DNA from: Roseovarius pelagicus
GTDB taxonomy: Bacteria > Pseudomonadota > Alphaproteobacteria > Rhodobacterales > Rhodobacteraceae
Direction: 5' to 3'
Length of the DNA: 64,000 nt
Assembly: GCF_025639885.1 (NCBI RefSeq)
Contig: NZ_CP106738.1
Location: 3,348,001 to 3,412,000 of the forward strand
Under the pieces are notes generated by a model. That model searched no databases, had not been told where the DNA came from, and was given only the letters and a program-made list of their open reading frames with translations. This document shows, piece by piece, positions 18,158 through 27,449 of this stretch (positions are counted from its first letter, which is position 1; each line of letters begins with the position of its first letter). The position numbers and the translations under genes are program-made.

Positions 18158-18631
18158 TTAGTCGCGCTGCGCGATCATCGCAGATAGCATTTCTGCCATT
18201 GCCTTGGTCTGGGCGGCGGCGGCGACCCCGCCAACGCCGATCCGACGACCGTGGCGCCACCACATTCCGGGCTCCCATCGGTATGGTGCTTTGTGCGTCA
18301 AGCGCACCAGAAAGCCGTTTGATGGCTTGAACGCAAAGAATCCACGGTCCAGCGACTCGATCTGGGCCACTTCGGCCAGCACTTCACCGCTGTCGGTGCG
18401 CAACTGGGTTTCGGTCAATACCAACGTGCTGCGGGTCGCCCGGCGCAATCGTTCTGTCAGCCACAGGACGATCAGTCCAAATCCAATCAGAAACGCTTGA
18501 AGGCCAAAGTCTTGGGGCGGGCGGGCGATCGCGAGGTACAGGACGATCACGCCCAATACCAGCAGCGTTCCCACTGCAAAAATGCGTCGTGGTGCCGAGG
18601 CATGTACTATTATCAGAACGTCGTCTTGCAT
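18158..18631 (-). CDS. Membrane protein of unknown function
   Basis: A protein of about 157 residues with two hydrophobic segments, one around IFAVGTLLVLGVIVLYLAIA and the second FLIGFGLIVLWLTERL, followed by a soluble domain (LVLTETQLRTDSGEVLAEV, FFAFKPSNGFLVRL) resembling bacterial PH-like domains. The C-terminus GVAAAAQTKAMAEMLSAMI is helical. The start at ATG 18631 is a choice; an in-frame ATG at 18658 is also open. It lies between the tad-type operon and the capsule genes and converges on the former. Confidence 0.6.
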   Translation of the reverse strand: MQDDVLIIVHASAPRRIFAVGTLLVLGVIVLYLAIARPPQDFGLQAFLIGFGLIVLWLTERLRRATRSTLVLTETQLRTDSGEVLAEVAQIESLDRGFFAFKPSNGFLVRLTHKAPYRWEPGMWWRHGRRIGVGGVAAAAQTKAMAEMLSAMIAQRD

Positions 18632-18744
18632 TGTTTGATCCCATTTGTCCGGCGGCATAGCGCGATACGGGTATCAATGCGAGGGCAAAGCTTGTGAGCC
18701 GCTGCGAGTATTGTTCAGGTCAGTTCGGTTGGGCAGGAGATTCA

Positions 18745-20763
18745 TCAACGCCAAAGCACTGCACGCGAGGCGAGAAGGCCCTGTAGTTTCGCTAGCAGCC
18801 GGTTGGCAAGGCCGGGATGCGGCACCGCGCCCGAAGCGAGCCGGTCGACCACCACTTCGACAGAGCAGGGTTGTTGTGTGACGGGATCGAAATAGCGCGG
18901 ATAATCAATCAGAACGGCATGTGCAAGACCGGCAAGATCAGGCCGTGCTGCCCGGCGCGCAGGGGTGCGACCCAGATCATTGGTTAGTCCCCACCCCGCA
19001 TAAAAGGGTGCGCCGGTGGTGGTCACGGGGACCCCGCGCAACAGGGCCTCGAATCCCATCAACGAAGTCATGGTCCAGACCTCATCAACCTCTGCCAGTA
19101 ACGCGGTCGGATCGCAGCGGGGCAGAGTTGCGTCAGCCAGCCTTGATAGGGCGACATCTGAGACCGCGCCATTACGCAATCCGGCCTCGACATCGGGATG
19201 CGGTTTATAGAGGAGAACGGCGTCAGGATTGGCTGCGCGGACAGCCTGCAACAGATCTAGATTGGTCTTGATATTCCCCGCGCCAAGGCGGATCGACGCA
19301 TCGTCCTCGACCTGGCCCGGGACCAGAATGCGGCGGCCAACAGGCAGGTCAGGCAGGCTACCACCCAGATTGTACTTGCTGATACCCAATGCGACGAGCC
19401 GCTTCATCAGCACCTCGACGCGCGCGCGCTGATCGGGGCGGAGGGTGGCGCGTTTGGAAATCCATCCTTCCAGATCGCTGGGGCGTGTCGGATCGTAATA
19501 GATGCCGCGCGTGTCGCAAACGAGGCTGAGCGGAGGGATCAACTCAGCGCCGAGGCCTCGTGAACGCAGGAATCCATCCTCGATCTTCGTCGCACCCTCG
19601 GGTGCATCTCCGGCGCGACCCGCCCATACCATATCACGGCGTGGCAGGGCGGCAGGACGGTCGAAGGTCATACGTTCATGCGCGCCAAAGAACTGCTGCA
19701 AAGGTTTGCGTTTCCACATCCGCATACCATGCGCGGACCACCCGTGGCGATCCTCGCGCCATGTGCGCACCTGAGCCTCGAGGGTTGTGATCGCATCCTC
19801 GATCTCGCATAGCTGATCATGGTGAGGATCGTACCAGACCGGGTAAAGGATCATCGCGGCTGCAAAGAGTTGCGCGCGGCTGAGATTGCGACCACGGCGT
19901 TGCAGGCCAAGCGGGTGACGGTCCTCGGTCAGACCCCAGCCCGCGTAAAATGGTTGTCCGAATACGCGCGGACGGTGCCCTGCATAGATCGCCTCGAACC
20001 CCAGTTGCGAGGTAACCGTATAGACACCGGTGGCACCCTCAAGCAGAGCCCAAGGGCTAACGGGATCTGTTAGAATGGTGATGTTGTCCGCTGCGTCATC
20101 TGGTCCGAAATATCCCGTCCGGTAGCCATCCGTTGTTTCGGGATGGGTCTTGATCACGATGCGCGCGCCGGGGTTGTCCTCTTGTGCGTAGTACAGCATC
20201 TCCCGGAACGTGTTCGCATCCGCACCGCCATAGGCGATACTGGCATCGCCGCGGGTCTGGTCGATCACCAACACATAGCCTGGGTCGGGGCAGGGTGCCG
20301 TGGGATCAAAGGCGTTGTATTTGCTTAGATGGGCGTCCTGCAATCTGGCAATGGCACCGCGTGCGCGATCCAGTAGGGCAGTGTCATCCAGCGGATGGGT
20401 CGCCAACAACGTTTCCAAATCAGAAGGACCGGTGTGGTCGAAATGCACGCCCGTCTGGTCAATGGCGAGGCCCAGTGGCGGCGCGCCTGCGCGGCCCGGA
20501 TGGACGGACCGTAGGAATGCGTCCTCTACACGGATGATCTGTGCGCCGGTTTTCTCGGCTACGGCTTCACCACGCGCCGCATAGGGGCTGTGACCCCAGA
20601 CGGCGATCAGATCATCGGGTCCGGGTTTGCCCACCCGCAGATCGTAACCTGCCAGCGTCAGGATGCGCCGTACCTGTGGTTGGCGCAGGAAACCGAGGTT
20701 GAAAAAATAAGCCCGCCGGGGCGCGTCGGCTCCGGCGGGCGAATGGTCGTCGGGCAGGGGCAT
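18745..20763 (-). CDS. kpsC: Capsular polysaccharide beta-Kdo transferase KpsC
   Basis: Cytoplasmic glycosyltransferase that, with KpsS, builds the poly-Kdo linker on the lipid anchor of ABC-exported (group 2) capsules. The 672-residue protein is a tandem duplication, as in KpsC: both halves carry an EDxFLRS segment (IRVEDAFLRS, TKIEDGFLRSRG), a SKYN motif and the PFYAGWGLT signature. I chose ATG 20763, which overlaps the stop of the upstream export-lipoprotein gene by one base. The order here is export lipoprotein, then kpsC, with kpsS just upstream of both. Confidence 0.94.
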   Translation of the reverse strand: MPLPDDHSPAGADAPRRAYFFNLGFLRQPQVRRILTLAGYDLRVGKPGPDDLIAVWGHSPYAARGEAVAEKTGAQIIRVEDAFLRSVHPGRAGAPPLGLAIDQTGVHFDHTGPSDLETLLATHPLDDTALLDRARGAIARLQDAHLSKYNAFDPTAPCPDPGYVLVIDQTRGDASIAYGGADANTFREMLYYAQEDNPGARIVIKTHPETTDGYRTGYFGPDDAADNITILTDPVSPWALLEGATGVYTVTSQLGFEAIYAGHRPRVFGQPFYAGWGLTEDRHPLGLQRRGRNLSRAQLFAAAMILYPVWYDPHHDQLCEIEDAITTLEAQVRTWREDRHGWSAHGMRMWKRKPLQQFFGAHERMTFDRPAALPRRDMVWAGRAGDAPEGATKIEDGFLRSRGLGAELIPPLSLVCDTRGIYYDPTRPSDLEGWISKRATLRPDQRARVEVLMKRLVALGISKYNLGGSLPDLPVGRRILVPGQVEDDASIRLGAGNIKTNLDLLQAVRAANPDAVLLYKPHPDVEAGLRNGAVSDVALSRLADATLPRCDPTALLAEVDEVWTMTSLMGFEALLRGVPVTTTGAPFYAGWGLTNDLGRTPARRAARPDLAGLAHAVLIDYPRYFDPVTQQPCSVEVVVDRLASGAVPHPGLANRLLAKLQGLLASRAVLWR

Positions 20764-21908
20764 TAGCCGCCGAAGGCCGCTGTCGCACCGTCTACTGTGC
20801 TGACCACACCAAGTGTGCCGGTCAATGCACCGATCACCTTGCTCCACTGAGCGAACGGTGCTTCGGTCACATAGAGCGTGTCCTGATCGCGAACAGAGAA
20901 ATCACGCGCCATGAACATGCCGTTGGGCTTGGTCAGGTCCAGCACGTATATCATCCGCTGGTCGCCAACGAGGTCGCTGCGTCCAAGTACCTGATTGGCA
21001 ATTTCCGCAGGTTCATTCCGCAGGATAAAGACACCGGTGGGATCTGATGTGCTGGAGATCAAGCCGCCCACAGTCGCGATCGCCTCGATCGCGCTCAGGG
21101 TCTGGGTCTCGAATGTCACGCGGCTTTGTGCGCCGGTGGCTCCTAGTGCGGTAAAGGCGCGGCTGTCCTGTTCGATCAGGATGCGATCGCCACCACGTAG
21201 GGCGATGTCGAACTCCGGATGCTTGTAAAGGTCCTGAAACCAGACCTTGCTGCGTTCTTCACCACGGATCACCGTGATCTGCGCCACTTCTGCGGGGATG
21301 GTTATCCCGCCCGCAGCGGACAGCATTGCTGCCAAAGTCCGCGTCGGACGCTCAATCGGATAAACACCCTGCGCACCGATCGCACCCACGAGCGACACGG
21401 TTGAACCATCGCCCGCCAGACGGCGTACCTGAACCTGCGGATCGGGCGTCTGTTCATCCAATTTGGCGGTAATGATGCGGCGGATGCTCTCAGGCGAGTT
21501 GCCTGCTGCGCGGATACGGCCTGCGTATGGCACGAAGATGAAGCCGCTGCCGTCGACCTGTACTTCTTCGAGGATGGTTTGGTTGGCTGCCTCGCCTGCC
21601 AACAGCCCGTCATCGACGTTTTCCCAGATGGTCAGACCCAGCGTATCGCCTGGACGGATCGTATCAGAACCGAGGCGGCCAGCGTTCTTGAACTTGTCTG
21701 AGAAGCCGAGGGCGGGTTGTACGGCTGTGGCACGGGTCACGCGGTCATTGACGGATACCACGTAGGCGTCTCCGGAACGTTGAACTGACCCAGAATATAT
21801 CTGGCGTTTGTTCGGACCTACCTGTGGGAGGATCCCACATGATGCAACCATCAGGGCAATGGACAACAGGGCGACGGACCGCGCCCACAGACGTGTAGGG
21901 GTTTTCAC
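20763..21908 (-). CDS. Polysaccharide export lipoprotein (Wza/KpsD-type OPX protein)
   Basis: Outer-membrane polysaccharide export protein, 381 residues. The N-terminal signal ends in a lipobox (VASCG, Cys24). A polysaccharide export domain follows (DTIRPGDTLGLTIWENV, then QVDGSGFIFVPYAGRIRAAG), then two SLBB-type segments (VSLVGAIGAQGVYPI and IEAIATVGGLIS). It is likely the exit channel for the capsule made by KpsC and KpsS. It is the first gene of the pair with kpsC. The AT-rich space 21909-22023 upstream probably holds the promoter. Confidence 0.9.
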   Translation of the reverse strand: MKTPTRLWARSVALLSIALMVASCGILPQVGPNKRQIYSGSVQRSGDAYVVSVNDRVTRATAVQPALGFSDKFKNAGRLGSDTIRPGDTLGLTIWENVDDGLLAGEAANQTILEEVQVDGSGFIFVPYAGRIRAAGNSPESIRRIITAKLDEQTPDPQVQVRRLAGDGSTVSLVGAIGAQGVYPIERPTRTLAAMLSAAGGITIPAEVAQITVIRGEERSKVWFQDLYKHPEFDIALRGGDRILIEQDSRAFTALGATGAQSRVTFETQTLSAIEAIATVGGLISSTSDPTGVFILRNEPAEIANQVLGRSDLVGDQRMIYVLDLTKPNGMFMARDFSVRDQDTLYVTEAPFAQWSKVIGALTGTLGVVSTVDGATAAFGG

Positions 21909-22023
21909 TGCTCGGTCTCCTCGACCTATGTTACTGCCTCAGTACTTTTTTTATTTGTACTTTTACTTTGCGCCGAATCTACCTGAGTTGGCTAGATAAA
22001 TCCAGCGCTACAGGTTGTGTCTG

Positions 22024-23316
22024 TCACGTCACGACCCGCAACTGTTGCCTCGGTGCCGCTGTGCCTGACTTCAGCGCGTCGTAAGGATCATCACTGCTTA
22101 GCATCATATCGACCGCCTGACGCAACAGTTGGCGACGGCCCCGCGCTGAATAAAATCCGCCCGCGATCTGGCTGGTTTCCAACAGGTAGCGGCGGTAGTC
22201 GGCATAGGCTTTGCGATCCGGGCGTTCTGCGCCGGCAAAGAAATCTGCCAGTGGTTTGGTCGAAACAAACTCGGGTTTAGCGTAAACTGCCTCGCCGAAC
22301 GTCTTGAGCGGGATCCCACGCCAAAGCACCTGCTGCGCGGCAGTGGAGTTAACTGTGACGGCACTGCGTGCCTCATCCAAGAGCTGCGCCAGCTTGCCAC
22401 CGCGCACGTAATGCACCCTATCCGCGACGCCGTAGGCGCGCGCTAACCGGCGCAAGTCGCGCCTGACAGGAACGCGGCCGTCTTCCAATGGATGCGCTTT
22501 AACCACGAGGTGATGATGCGTCGGGGCCCCCCGTGCGAAACCCTCTATCACGGTTTCCAGAAAATCGCTCATCGTGTCAAAGGGCGAATGCATCTGAAAG
22601 CTGCTGTCGTGTTCAAGCTGAAGCAACGCCAGATGATAAGGAAAGCCACCATGACGGATGCGCCAAGTGGAGATGCGCCGGTCGACTGCTTGGAACGGCA
22701 TCAGCAGCAACCGTTGGATATAGAGCGCGAATTCCTTGCGGACCGTGATTGAACGATGTGGGCGGAAATTGCGGTAGGCCTGATTGGCCAGCAGAACGCA
22801 GCCATGATAGATCGCGCCATAGAAAACATGGTGCCGCATGTCACCCCAACTGGCAGGCGGAAGCGCGGTATCCATGTCCGACAACTCTAGATCCGCGCGC
22901 ATTTCTTCGACTGATTTTTCCATCAAACGTGAATTGCCGTTGGAGCCGCCGCGTTCATAGGTAACCCAATAGGGCCGCATGTAACCTTCTTCAAATACAT
23001 GCACCCGCAGGCCCATCGTCTTTGCCATGCGCACTGCTTCTGCGTGTATGGGTCTGGTATCGCCATAAAGGACGATATCGGTGATCTGGCGGTTCTTGAT
23101 GGTATCGGTCAGCATCTCGGCCCATTGTCCGGGTGCGCCGCGAAAGGGAATATAACTGTTACGTTCACGCCAGAAGAATCGATCACCAGAGTTGAACCCA
23201 ATGCGCCACACATCCGCACCCGCCCGACGCAGCATCCGCGCCAGTCTGGAAAAGAACGGTCCGTGCGGCCCCTGCAGAAACAGGAAAACACGGGAAGAGC
23301 CAGCATTGTTGCTCAT
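22024..23316 (-). CDS. kpsS: Capsular polysaccharide beta-Kdo transferase KpsS
   Basis: Partner of KpsC: adds the first Kdo residue to the phosphatidylglycerol anchor of group 2 capsules. The 430-residue protein begins SSRVFLFLQGPHGPFFSRLA, typical of KpsS, and contains the glycosyltransferase segments VYGDTRPIHAEA (as LYGDTRPIHAEA), HVFEEGYMRPYWVTYERGG and VNSTAAQQVLWRGIPLKTFG. It lies upstream of the export lipoprotein and kpsC, on the same strand, and is divergent from riboflavin synthase. The kpsM/T/E transporter genes are not in the window. Confidence 0.93.
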   Translation of the reverse strand: MSNNAGSSRVFLFLQGPHGPFFSRLARMLRRAGADVWRIGFNSGDRFFWRERNSYIPFRGAPGQWAEMLTDTIKNRQITDIVLYGDTRPIHAEAVRMAKTMGLRVHVFEEGYMRPYWVTYERGGSNGNSRLMEKSVEEMRADLELSDMDTALPPASWGDMRHHVFYGAIYHGCVLLANQAYRNFRPHRSITVRKEFALYIQRLLLMPFQAVDRRISTWRIRHGGFPYHLALLQLEHDSSFQMHSPFDTMSDFLETVIEGFARGAPTHHHLVVKAHPLEDGRVPVRRDLRRLARAYGVADRVHYVRGGKLAQLLDEARSAVTVNSTAAQQVLWRGIPLKTFGEAVYAKPEFVSTKPLADFFAGAERPDRKAYADYRRYLLETSQIAGGFYSARGRRQLLRQAVDMMLSSDDPYDALKSGTAAPRQQLRVVT

Positions 23317-23442
23317 TGCGCCAATATACTCGGTTGCCTCTTCTATTGATTACGCGCGGAGTTGGGCAAAAATAAGACGCCTGCCTTGCCTTGAACGGGC
23401 GCGATCGTTACCTCGGGCGGGCAGGGCATAGGGAGACGGACC

Positions 23443-24030
23443 ATGTTCACCGGAATTATCACCGATCAGGGAACGATACGCCAACTGGAGCAACGCGGCG
23501 ACCTGCGGGCGCGCATCGGCTGTGGTTACGATACGGCGAGCATCGACATCGGTGCCTCGATCGCCTGTGATGGTGTCTGCTTGACCGTGATCGCGCTGGG
23601 CGATGATTGGTTCGACGTCGAAATTTCCGCCGAGACTGTGTCCAAAACAAACCTCTCCCAATGGGTGGAAACGCGCCAGATCAATCTGGAACGCGCGCTG
23701 AAAGTGGGCGACGAGCTGGGCGGCCATATCGTATCGGGCCATGTGGATGGCGTGGCCGAGGTGGTGCGGATCGCCGAGGATGGTGACAGCACACGCGTGA
23801 CGTTGCGCGCGCCTGATACACTCGCGCGTTTCATTGCGCCGAAAGGATCGGTCGCGCTCAACGGGGTATCACTGACAGTGAACGAGGTGGATGACTGCGA
23901 ATTCGGCATCAATTTCATCCCGCACACCAAGGAAGTGACGACCTGGGGACAAGTGGCGTTGGGCGATGCGGTGAATCTGGAGATTGATACGCTGGCGCGC
24001 TATGTCGCACGGTTGCGTGACTTTGCCTGA
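23443..24030 (+). CDS. ribE: Riboflavin synthase, alpha chain
   Basis: Final enzyme of riboflavin synthesis, joining two lumazine molecules. The 195-residue protein shows the internal duplication of two lumazine-binding barrels, the first starting MFTGIITDQGTI with SIACDGVCLTV, the second with GGHIVSGHVDGVAEV and SVALNGVSLTVNEV. Length and motifs are normal. It stands alone on the plus strand here, separated by 22 kb from ribD, with which it often forms an operon in this group. An AGGGAGA ribosome site precedes the ATG. Confidence 0.96.
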   Translation: MFTGIITDQGTIRQLEQRGDLRARIGCGYDTASIDIGASIACDGVCLTVIALGDDWFDVEISAETVSKTNLSQWVETRQINLERALKVGDELGGHIVSGHVDGVAEVVRIAEDGDSTRVTLRAPDTLARFIAPKGSVALNGVSLTVNEVDDCEFGINFIPHTKEVTTWGQVALGDAVNLEIDTLARYVARLRDFA

Positions 24031-24121
24031 ACAGTCCGGCACGGCGCGCTACGGGCGGGCTTTTTTCTTTGATCAATGCTCCCGCCACAGGCATCACACG
24101 GGTTGTAATCACGTCTCGCGT

Positions 24122-24748
24122 TCAATCGTTATCCGACAGACCAGCACCCGCACCTGACAGGCGGCTGGCCTCGGTGTCCGGGGCGTATGTCCGGTGGGCA
24201 TAAGCAAGCAGCACAGCTTCAGTGGAACGGGGCATTTGATAGCGCTGCTGGCAGATCAAGCGCGGGAGCCCCTTGTCTGGATCTGCGCCCGTGCTGATAC
24301 GGACATCGACAGGGTGTGCGTGTGGCGGCATCTTACCGCACGCGTGCTCGCCAAAGATGAAACTTCCACCCGCGCAATCCATCCGCAATGCGGTTCCGGT
24401 CTGCGCTGCGGCGGCAGCAACGAAGGGCACCAACAACATGGGATCGGCCACGCCCCGCAAAACCAAGGCCGGACCGCACGCGACTGTCGCCGCCCTATCA
24501 GCCAACGCGACGCCCGCACCAATCGGACAAAGTGGCCCGCTGGTCGCTGTCCAGATCTCGCCATTGGGCTCGGGTGCCGCGCAGGGACCACGTTCCAGCC
24601 GCGCAACCAGCATTTCGGGTCCCGGCAACGATACCGAGGCCAGCCATCGAACCGCGCGTCCGGCCTCTTCGGCCATGCCCCAAGAGAATCCCGCGCCCCG
24701 TGCCGCCTTGCGGGACAGGCTTTCGGCCTCACTCAATGACCAACTCAT
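24122..24748 (-). CDS. DUF3726-type protein at the end of a catabolic cluster
   Basis: A 208-residue protein beginning MSWSLSEAESLSRKAARG and continuing with GFSWGMAEEAGRAVRWLAS, which I recognise as the DUF3726 pattern from memory. The rest is rich in Ala and Gly (GVALADRAATVACGPALVL). I chose ATG 24748, which overlaps the stop of the upstream 564-residue protein gene as ATGA. It is the last gene of the LysR/aldehyde dehydrogenase/M19-like cluster. The function is unknown; translational coupling suggests that it works with its upstream neighbour. Confidence 0.7.
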   Translation of the reverse strand: MSWSLSEAESLSRKAARGAGFSWGMAEEAGRAVRWLASVSLPGPEMLVARLERGPCAAPEPNGEIWTATSGPLCPIGAGVALADRAATVACGPALVLRGVADPMLLVPFVAAAAAQTGTALRMDCAGGSFIFGEHACGKMPPHAHPVDVRISTGADPDKGLPRLICQQRYQMPRSTEAVLLAYAHRTYAPDTEASRLSGAGAGLSDND

Positions 24749-26436
24749 CTGCTGGTTCCTTGCGGTGGCAATGTCCAATCGTCGGCTTCGGCTTCACCCA
24801 ACTCGGCAGGGAAGGGCGCATGTTTGTACATGTTGATGCGCACCCAACGGTCTGACCGCGGATCGAAATGGCAAGCGCCAAAGAAGCTCAGCTTGGCGCG
24901 CAGCATATCAATCGGCAACAGGTCCGCGCCGATGGTGTTGTCGCGGATCTCTGCATAGGGTAGATGCGCGGTGATTTGCGCACGCCGCACCATATGTCGA
25001 TGTTCTGGGTGATGCAGGGCAAAGGCGGCTACGGTTTCACCGCCGAAACGGTGCAAATCTTTGTACATCAGGGCAGAATCCCGTCCGGGGCAAAGCGGTT
25101 GTTCGTAAGGGGTGAGCGGCTCGGAATGACGCTCGCCCAATCGCGGTTCAAGCTTTGCCTCGGAGATGTACCAGACACGTGCAATGGCAGCGGGATCCGA
25201 CCAGTCTGTATCAAGTGCCCAGCGATACACATCTTCGGTGATGGTACGAAGCTGACCGACACTCATCGCTCCGTCAATGCGCCAATGTGCTGTCTCGTCT
25301 GATGCCATGCCGGGGCCGAGATCGTCGACCAGATGCCCATAGGGTTCTAGTAGTAACGACGCCAACTGTTCCTGACCCTCAAGGCTGAGCGCAGCCTCGC
25401 CCCACAGCCAGAGCCGGTCCCACGGTGCGTTGGTCAGCAGGTCAGCGTCCTTCAGATGCGCTTCTAGCGCCTGCAGATCCGAGCGCAACGCATCCAGCTT
25501 GTCGATCTGCACTAGATGCTCGGATACCCAATCCTGGGCGTTCCGGCGGGCGCGTCGGATCAGGTGACGCAGAGTATCAATCTCTGCTATTGTTGCAGTT
25601 GACAACGAACGAACCCGCGCCAATGCGGTTTCGCGGGCGTTGATCCAACTGTGTAACAACGCCGGATGGTTGAGCAGGAATGGTGCCATCCCCAGCCCCG
25701 TCGAGTTTCCAATGCCGAATTGACGGCGCAACGCAGGGTCAATTGGCACTGCAGTCGCGGGGTTGCGTTGATGCGCCATGAACTCGACCAGATCCATCAC
25801 GAACGTTCGAATCAGGTACACATGCAACATTTCGACTTGAAAGGGTGCCTGAAACTCGGGCCGGGCACAGGTGGCTTCGCGGTCCGCTGCGCCAAATTTG
25901 CCAGAGCCATAGACGGCGGTGGTACGCATCAGATACCCAACTTCACGGACTTTTTGCGCATCCGGCTGCTGCCCTGCGGCAAGGCGACTGACCACATGGT
26001 CCCACAGCCGTACGGACCGGTTGGCACGGGCCAGTGACAGTTCTTTTTCGGATATACGGCCCGCCTCCTGCAACGGCACATTCTGCTCTAGGCGATCCAG
26101 ATCAGCTTTGTCAGGAATGCCGTCGAAAAGTGTGAAGGTTGCATCCCAAGCTGTTGCGATGACCCGGTCTGACCGCAGCTCGGGGGGCAGGTCATGCGAA
26201 AACGCTACCAGAGAATAGCTGTTTTGTGGTCCGTGCGCAGTATAGACAGCGCGCCCCACGCCGCGTGCGTCGATGTCGAACATGGGCACTCCGAAATGCC
26301 AGTTCTCGGATTTGAAACGGCGCAGAAGCTGACGCATGAAGGACAGGCGGCACTGATGGAGCGATCCCATTCGGGCGAGTTGCATGACAGTGGCGGGGTC
26401 GCGTGGTGCAACCGTCGTCACCTGAGTTTCTTCCAT
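24745..26436 (-). CDS. Large conserved protein of unknown function in a catabolic cluster
   Basis: A soluble protein of 563 residues with no signal peptide or membrane segment. Conspicuous stretches are MRQLLRRFKSENWHFGVPMF, AVYTAHGPQNSYSLVAFSHD, EVGYLMRTTAVYGSGKFG and FGIGNSTGLGMAPFLLNHPA. I cannot assign a reaction. The ATG at 26436 is preferred over GTG 26439. It lies 24 bases after the M19-like gene and overlaps the DUF3726 gene by four bases, so it belongs to the same operon. The conserved Gly, Ser and Tyr patterns look enzyme-like, but that is inference. Confidence 0.72.
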   Translation of the reverse strand: MEETQVTTVAPRDPATVMQLARMGSLHQCRLSFMRQLLRRFKSENWHFGVPMFDIDARGVGRAVYTAHGPQNSYSLVAFSHDLPPELRSDRVIATAWDATFTLFDGIPDKADLDRLEQNVPLQEAGRISEKELSLARANRSVRLWDHVVSRLAAGQQPDAQKVREVGYLMRTTAVYGSGKFGAADREATCARPEFQAPFQVEMLHVYLIRTFVMDLVEFMAHQRNPATAVPIDPALRRQFGIGNSTGLGMAPFLLNHPALLHSWINARETALARVRSLSTATIAEIDTLRHLIRRARRNAQDWVSEHLVQIDKLDALRSDLQALEAHLKDADLLTNAPWDRLWLWGEAALSLEGQEQLASLLLEPYGHLVDDLGPGMASDETAHWRIDGAMSVGQLRTITEDVYRWALDTDWSDPAAIARVWYISEAKLEPRLGERHSEPLTPYEQPLCPGRDSALMYKDLHRFGGETVAAFALHHPEHRHMVRRAQITAHLPYAEIRDNTIGADLLPIDMLRAKLSFFGACHFDPRSDRWVRINMYKHAPFPAELGEAEADDWTLPPQGTSR

Positions 26437-26462
26437 CACTCGCTCCTCCCTCCGCGCGCTGG

Positions 26463-27449
26463 TCAGCCAATGTTTGTTGGTGTGAAGTTTTCCTCGAAAA
26501 AGCGCAGCCAGTTATCGCCCATCAGATCGGCCACCTCGGCGCTGGCAAAGCCGATCTTGCGCAAGCCATCCTCGATATTGCCGAAATCGCGGTTGTCGGC
26601 GAACCAACCCGGTTGTGGCGGAAATCCCGGCGCTGCGGCAGAGCCTTCGCCGTAATCGACCGTTTTGGTCCAGCGTCCGGTGCGCATCCATTCCACGATG
26701 CTGTCGGGCTGATCCTGACACAGATCACTGCCGATGCCGAAATGCTCAACCCCGTACCGCTCGGCGGCTGTGGCGATCATGGCGCAAAAGCTGTCCAGCG
26801 TGCAGTCCGACTTATCCTTCAGGTGGTGCGGATATAGCGAAAACCCCATCATGCCGCCGCGTTCAGTGACCGCGCGCACGACATCATCGCGCTTGTTGCG
26901 TAGGGCGGGCTGCCAATCATGCAGATTGGCGTGGGTGATGGCGATGGGGCGCTGGGACAATTCTGCTGCCTCGATGGTCGAACGATCCGCCGAGTGGCTC
27001 ATGTCGATCACCATGCCGACGCGGTTCATCTCCTTGATAACCTCGCGGCCCATGCGGGTGATGCCGGGGTCTTCGGCCTCGTAACACCCGGTCGCCAGCA
27101 GCGATTGGTTGTTGTAGCTTAACTGCATGAAGCGTGCCCCGAGATCGTGCAGCACTTCGACCAGACCGATATCGTCCTCGATCGGGCTGGGGTTCTGAAA
27201 GCCAAAGAAGATGGCCGTGCAGCCGGTCTCGTGCGCGGTGCGCACATCGCCCGCCCACCGACCCTTTATGATCAGGTCAGGGTATTGTTCGAACCAGCGA
27301 TTCCATTTCTCTATGTTCAAGACGGTTTCGCGGAAGTTCTCATGGTAACTGATCGTCACATGCACGGCGTCGACACCGCCCTGTCGCATCTGGCGGAAAA
27401 CCTTTTCCGACCAGTTGGCGTATTGCAGACAGTCAACGCGGTAGGTCAT
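26463..27449 (-). CDS. M19 (renal dipeptidase) family protein with incomplete zinc site
   Basis: A 328-residue TIM-barrel protein of the membrane dipeptidase family. His152 (IDMSHSADRS) and His173 (ITHANLHDW) correspond to two of the zinc ligands. The N-terminal HxD motif is replaced by VDCLQYANWS, and the bridging glutamate position reads GFQN (Gln85) instead of GxEG. A related subgroup is encoded with glycine-betaine demethylation genes in pseudomonads (recalled from memory), which suggests a role in degradation of N-methylated compounds rather than peptides. It overlaps the aldehyde dehydrogenase gene by four bases (ATGA). Confidence 0.82.
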   Translation of the reverse strand: MTYRVDCLQYANWSEKVFRQMRQGGVDAVHVTISYHENFRETVLNIEKWNRWFEQYPDLIIKGRWAGDVRTAHETGCTAIFFGFQNPSPIEDDIGLVEVLHDLGARFMQLSYNNQSLLATGCYEAEDPGITRMGREVIKEMNRVGMVIDMSHSADRSTIEAAELSQRPIAITHANLHDWQPALRNKRDDVVRAVTERGGMMGFSLYPHHLKDKSDCTLDSFCAMIATAAERYGVEHFGIGSDLCQDQPDSIVEWMRTGRWTKTVDYGEGSAAAPGFPPQPGWFADNRDFGNIEDGLRKIGFASAEVADLMGDNWLRFFEENFTPTNIG

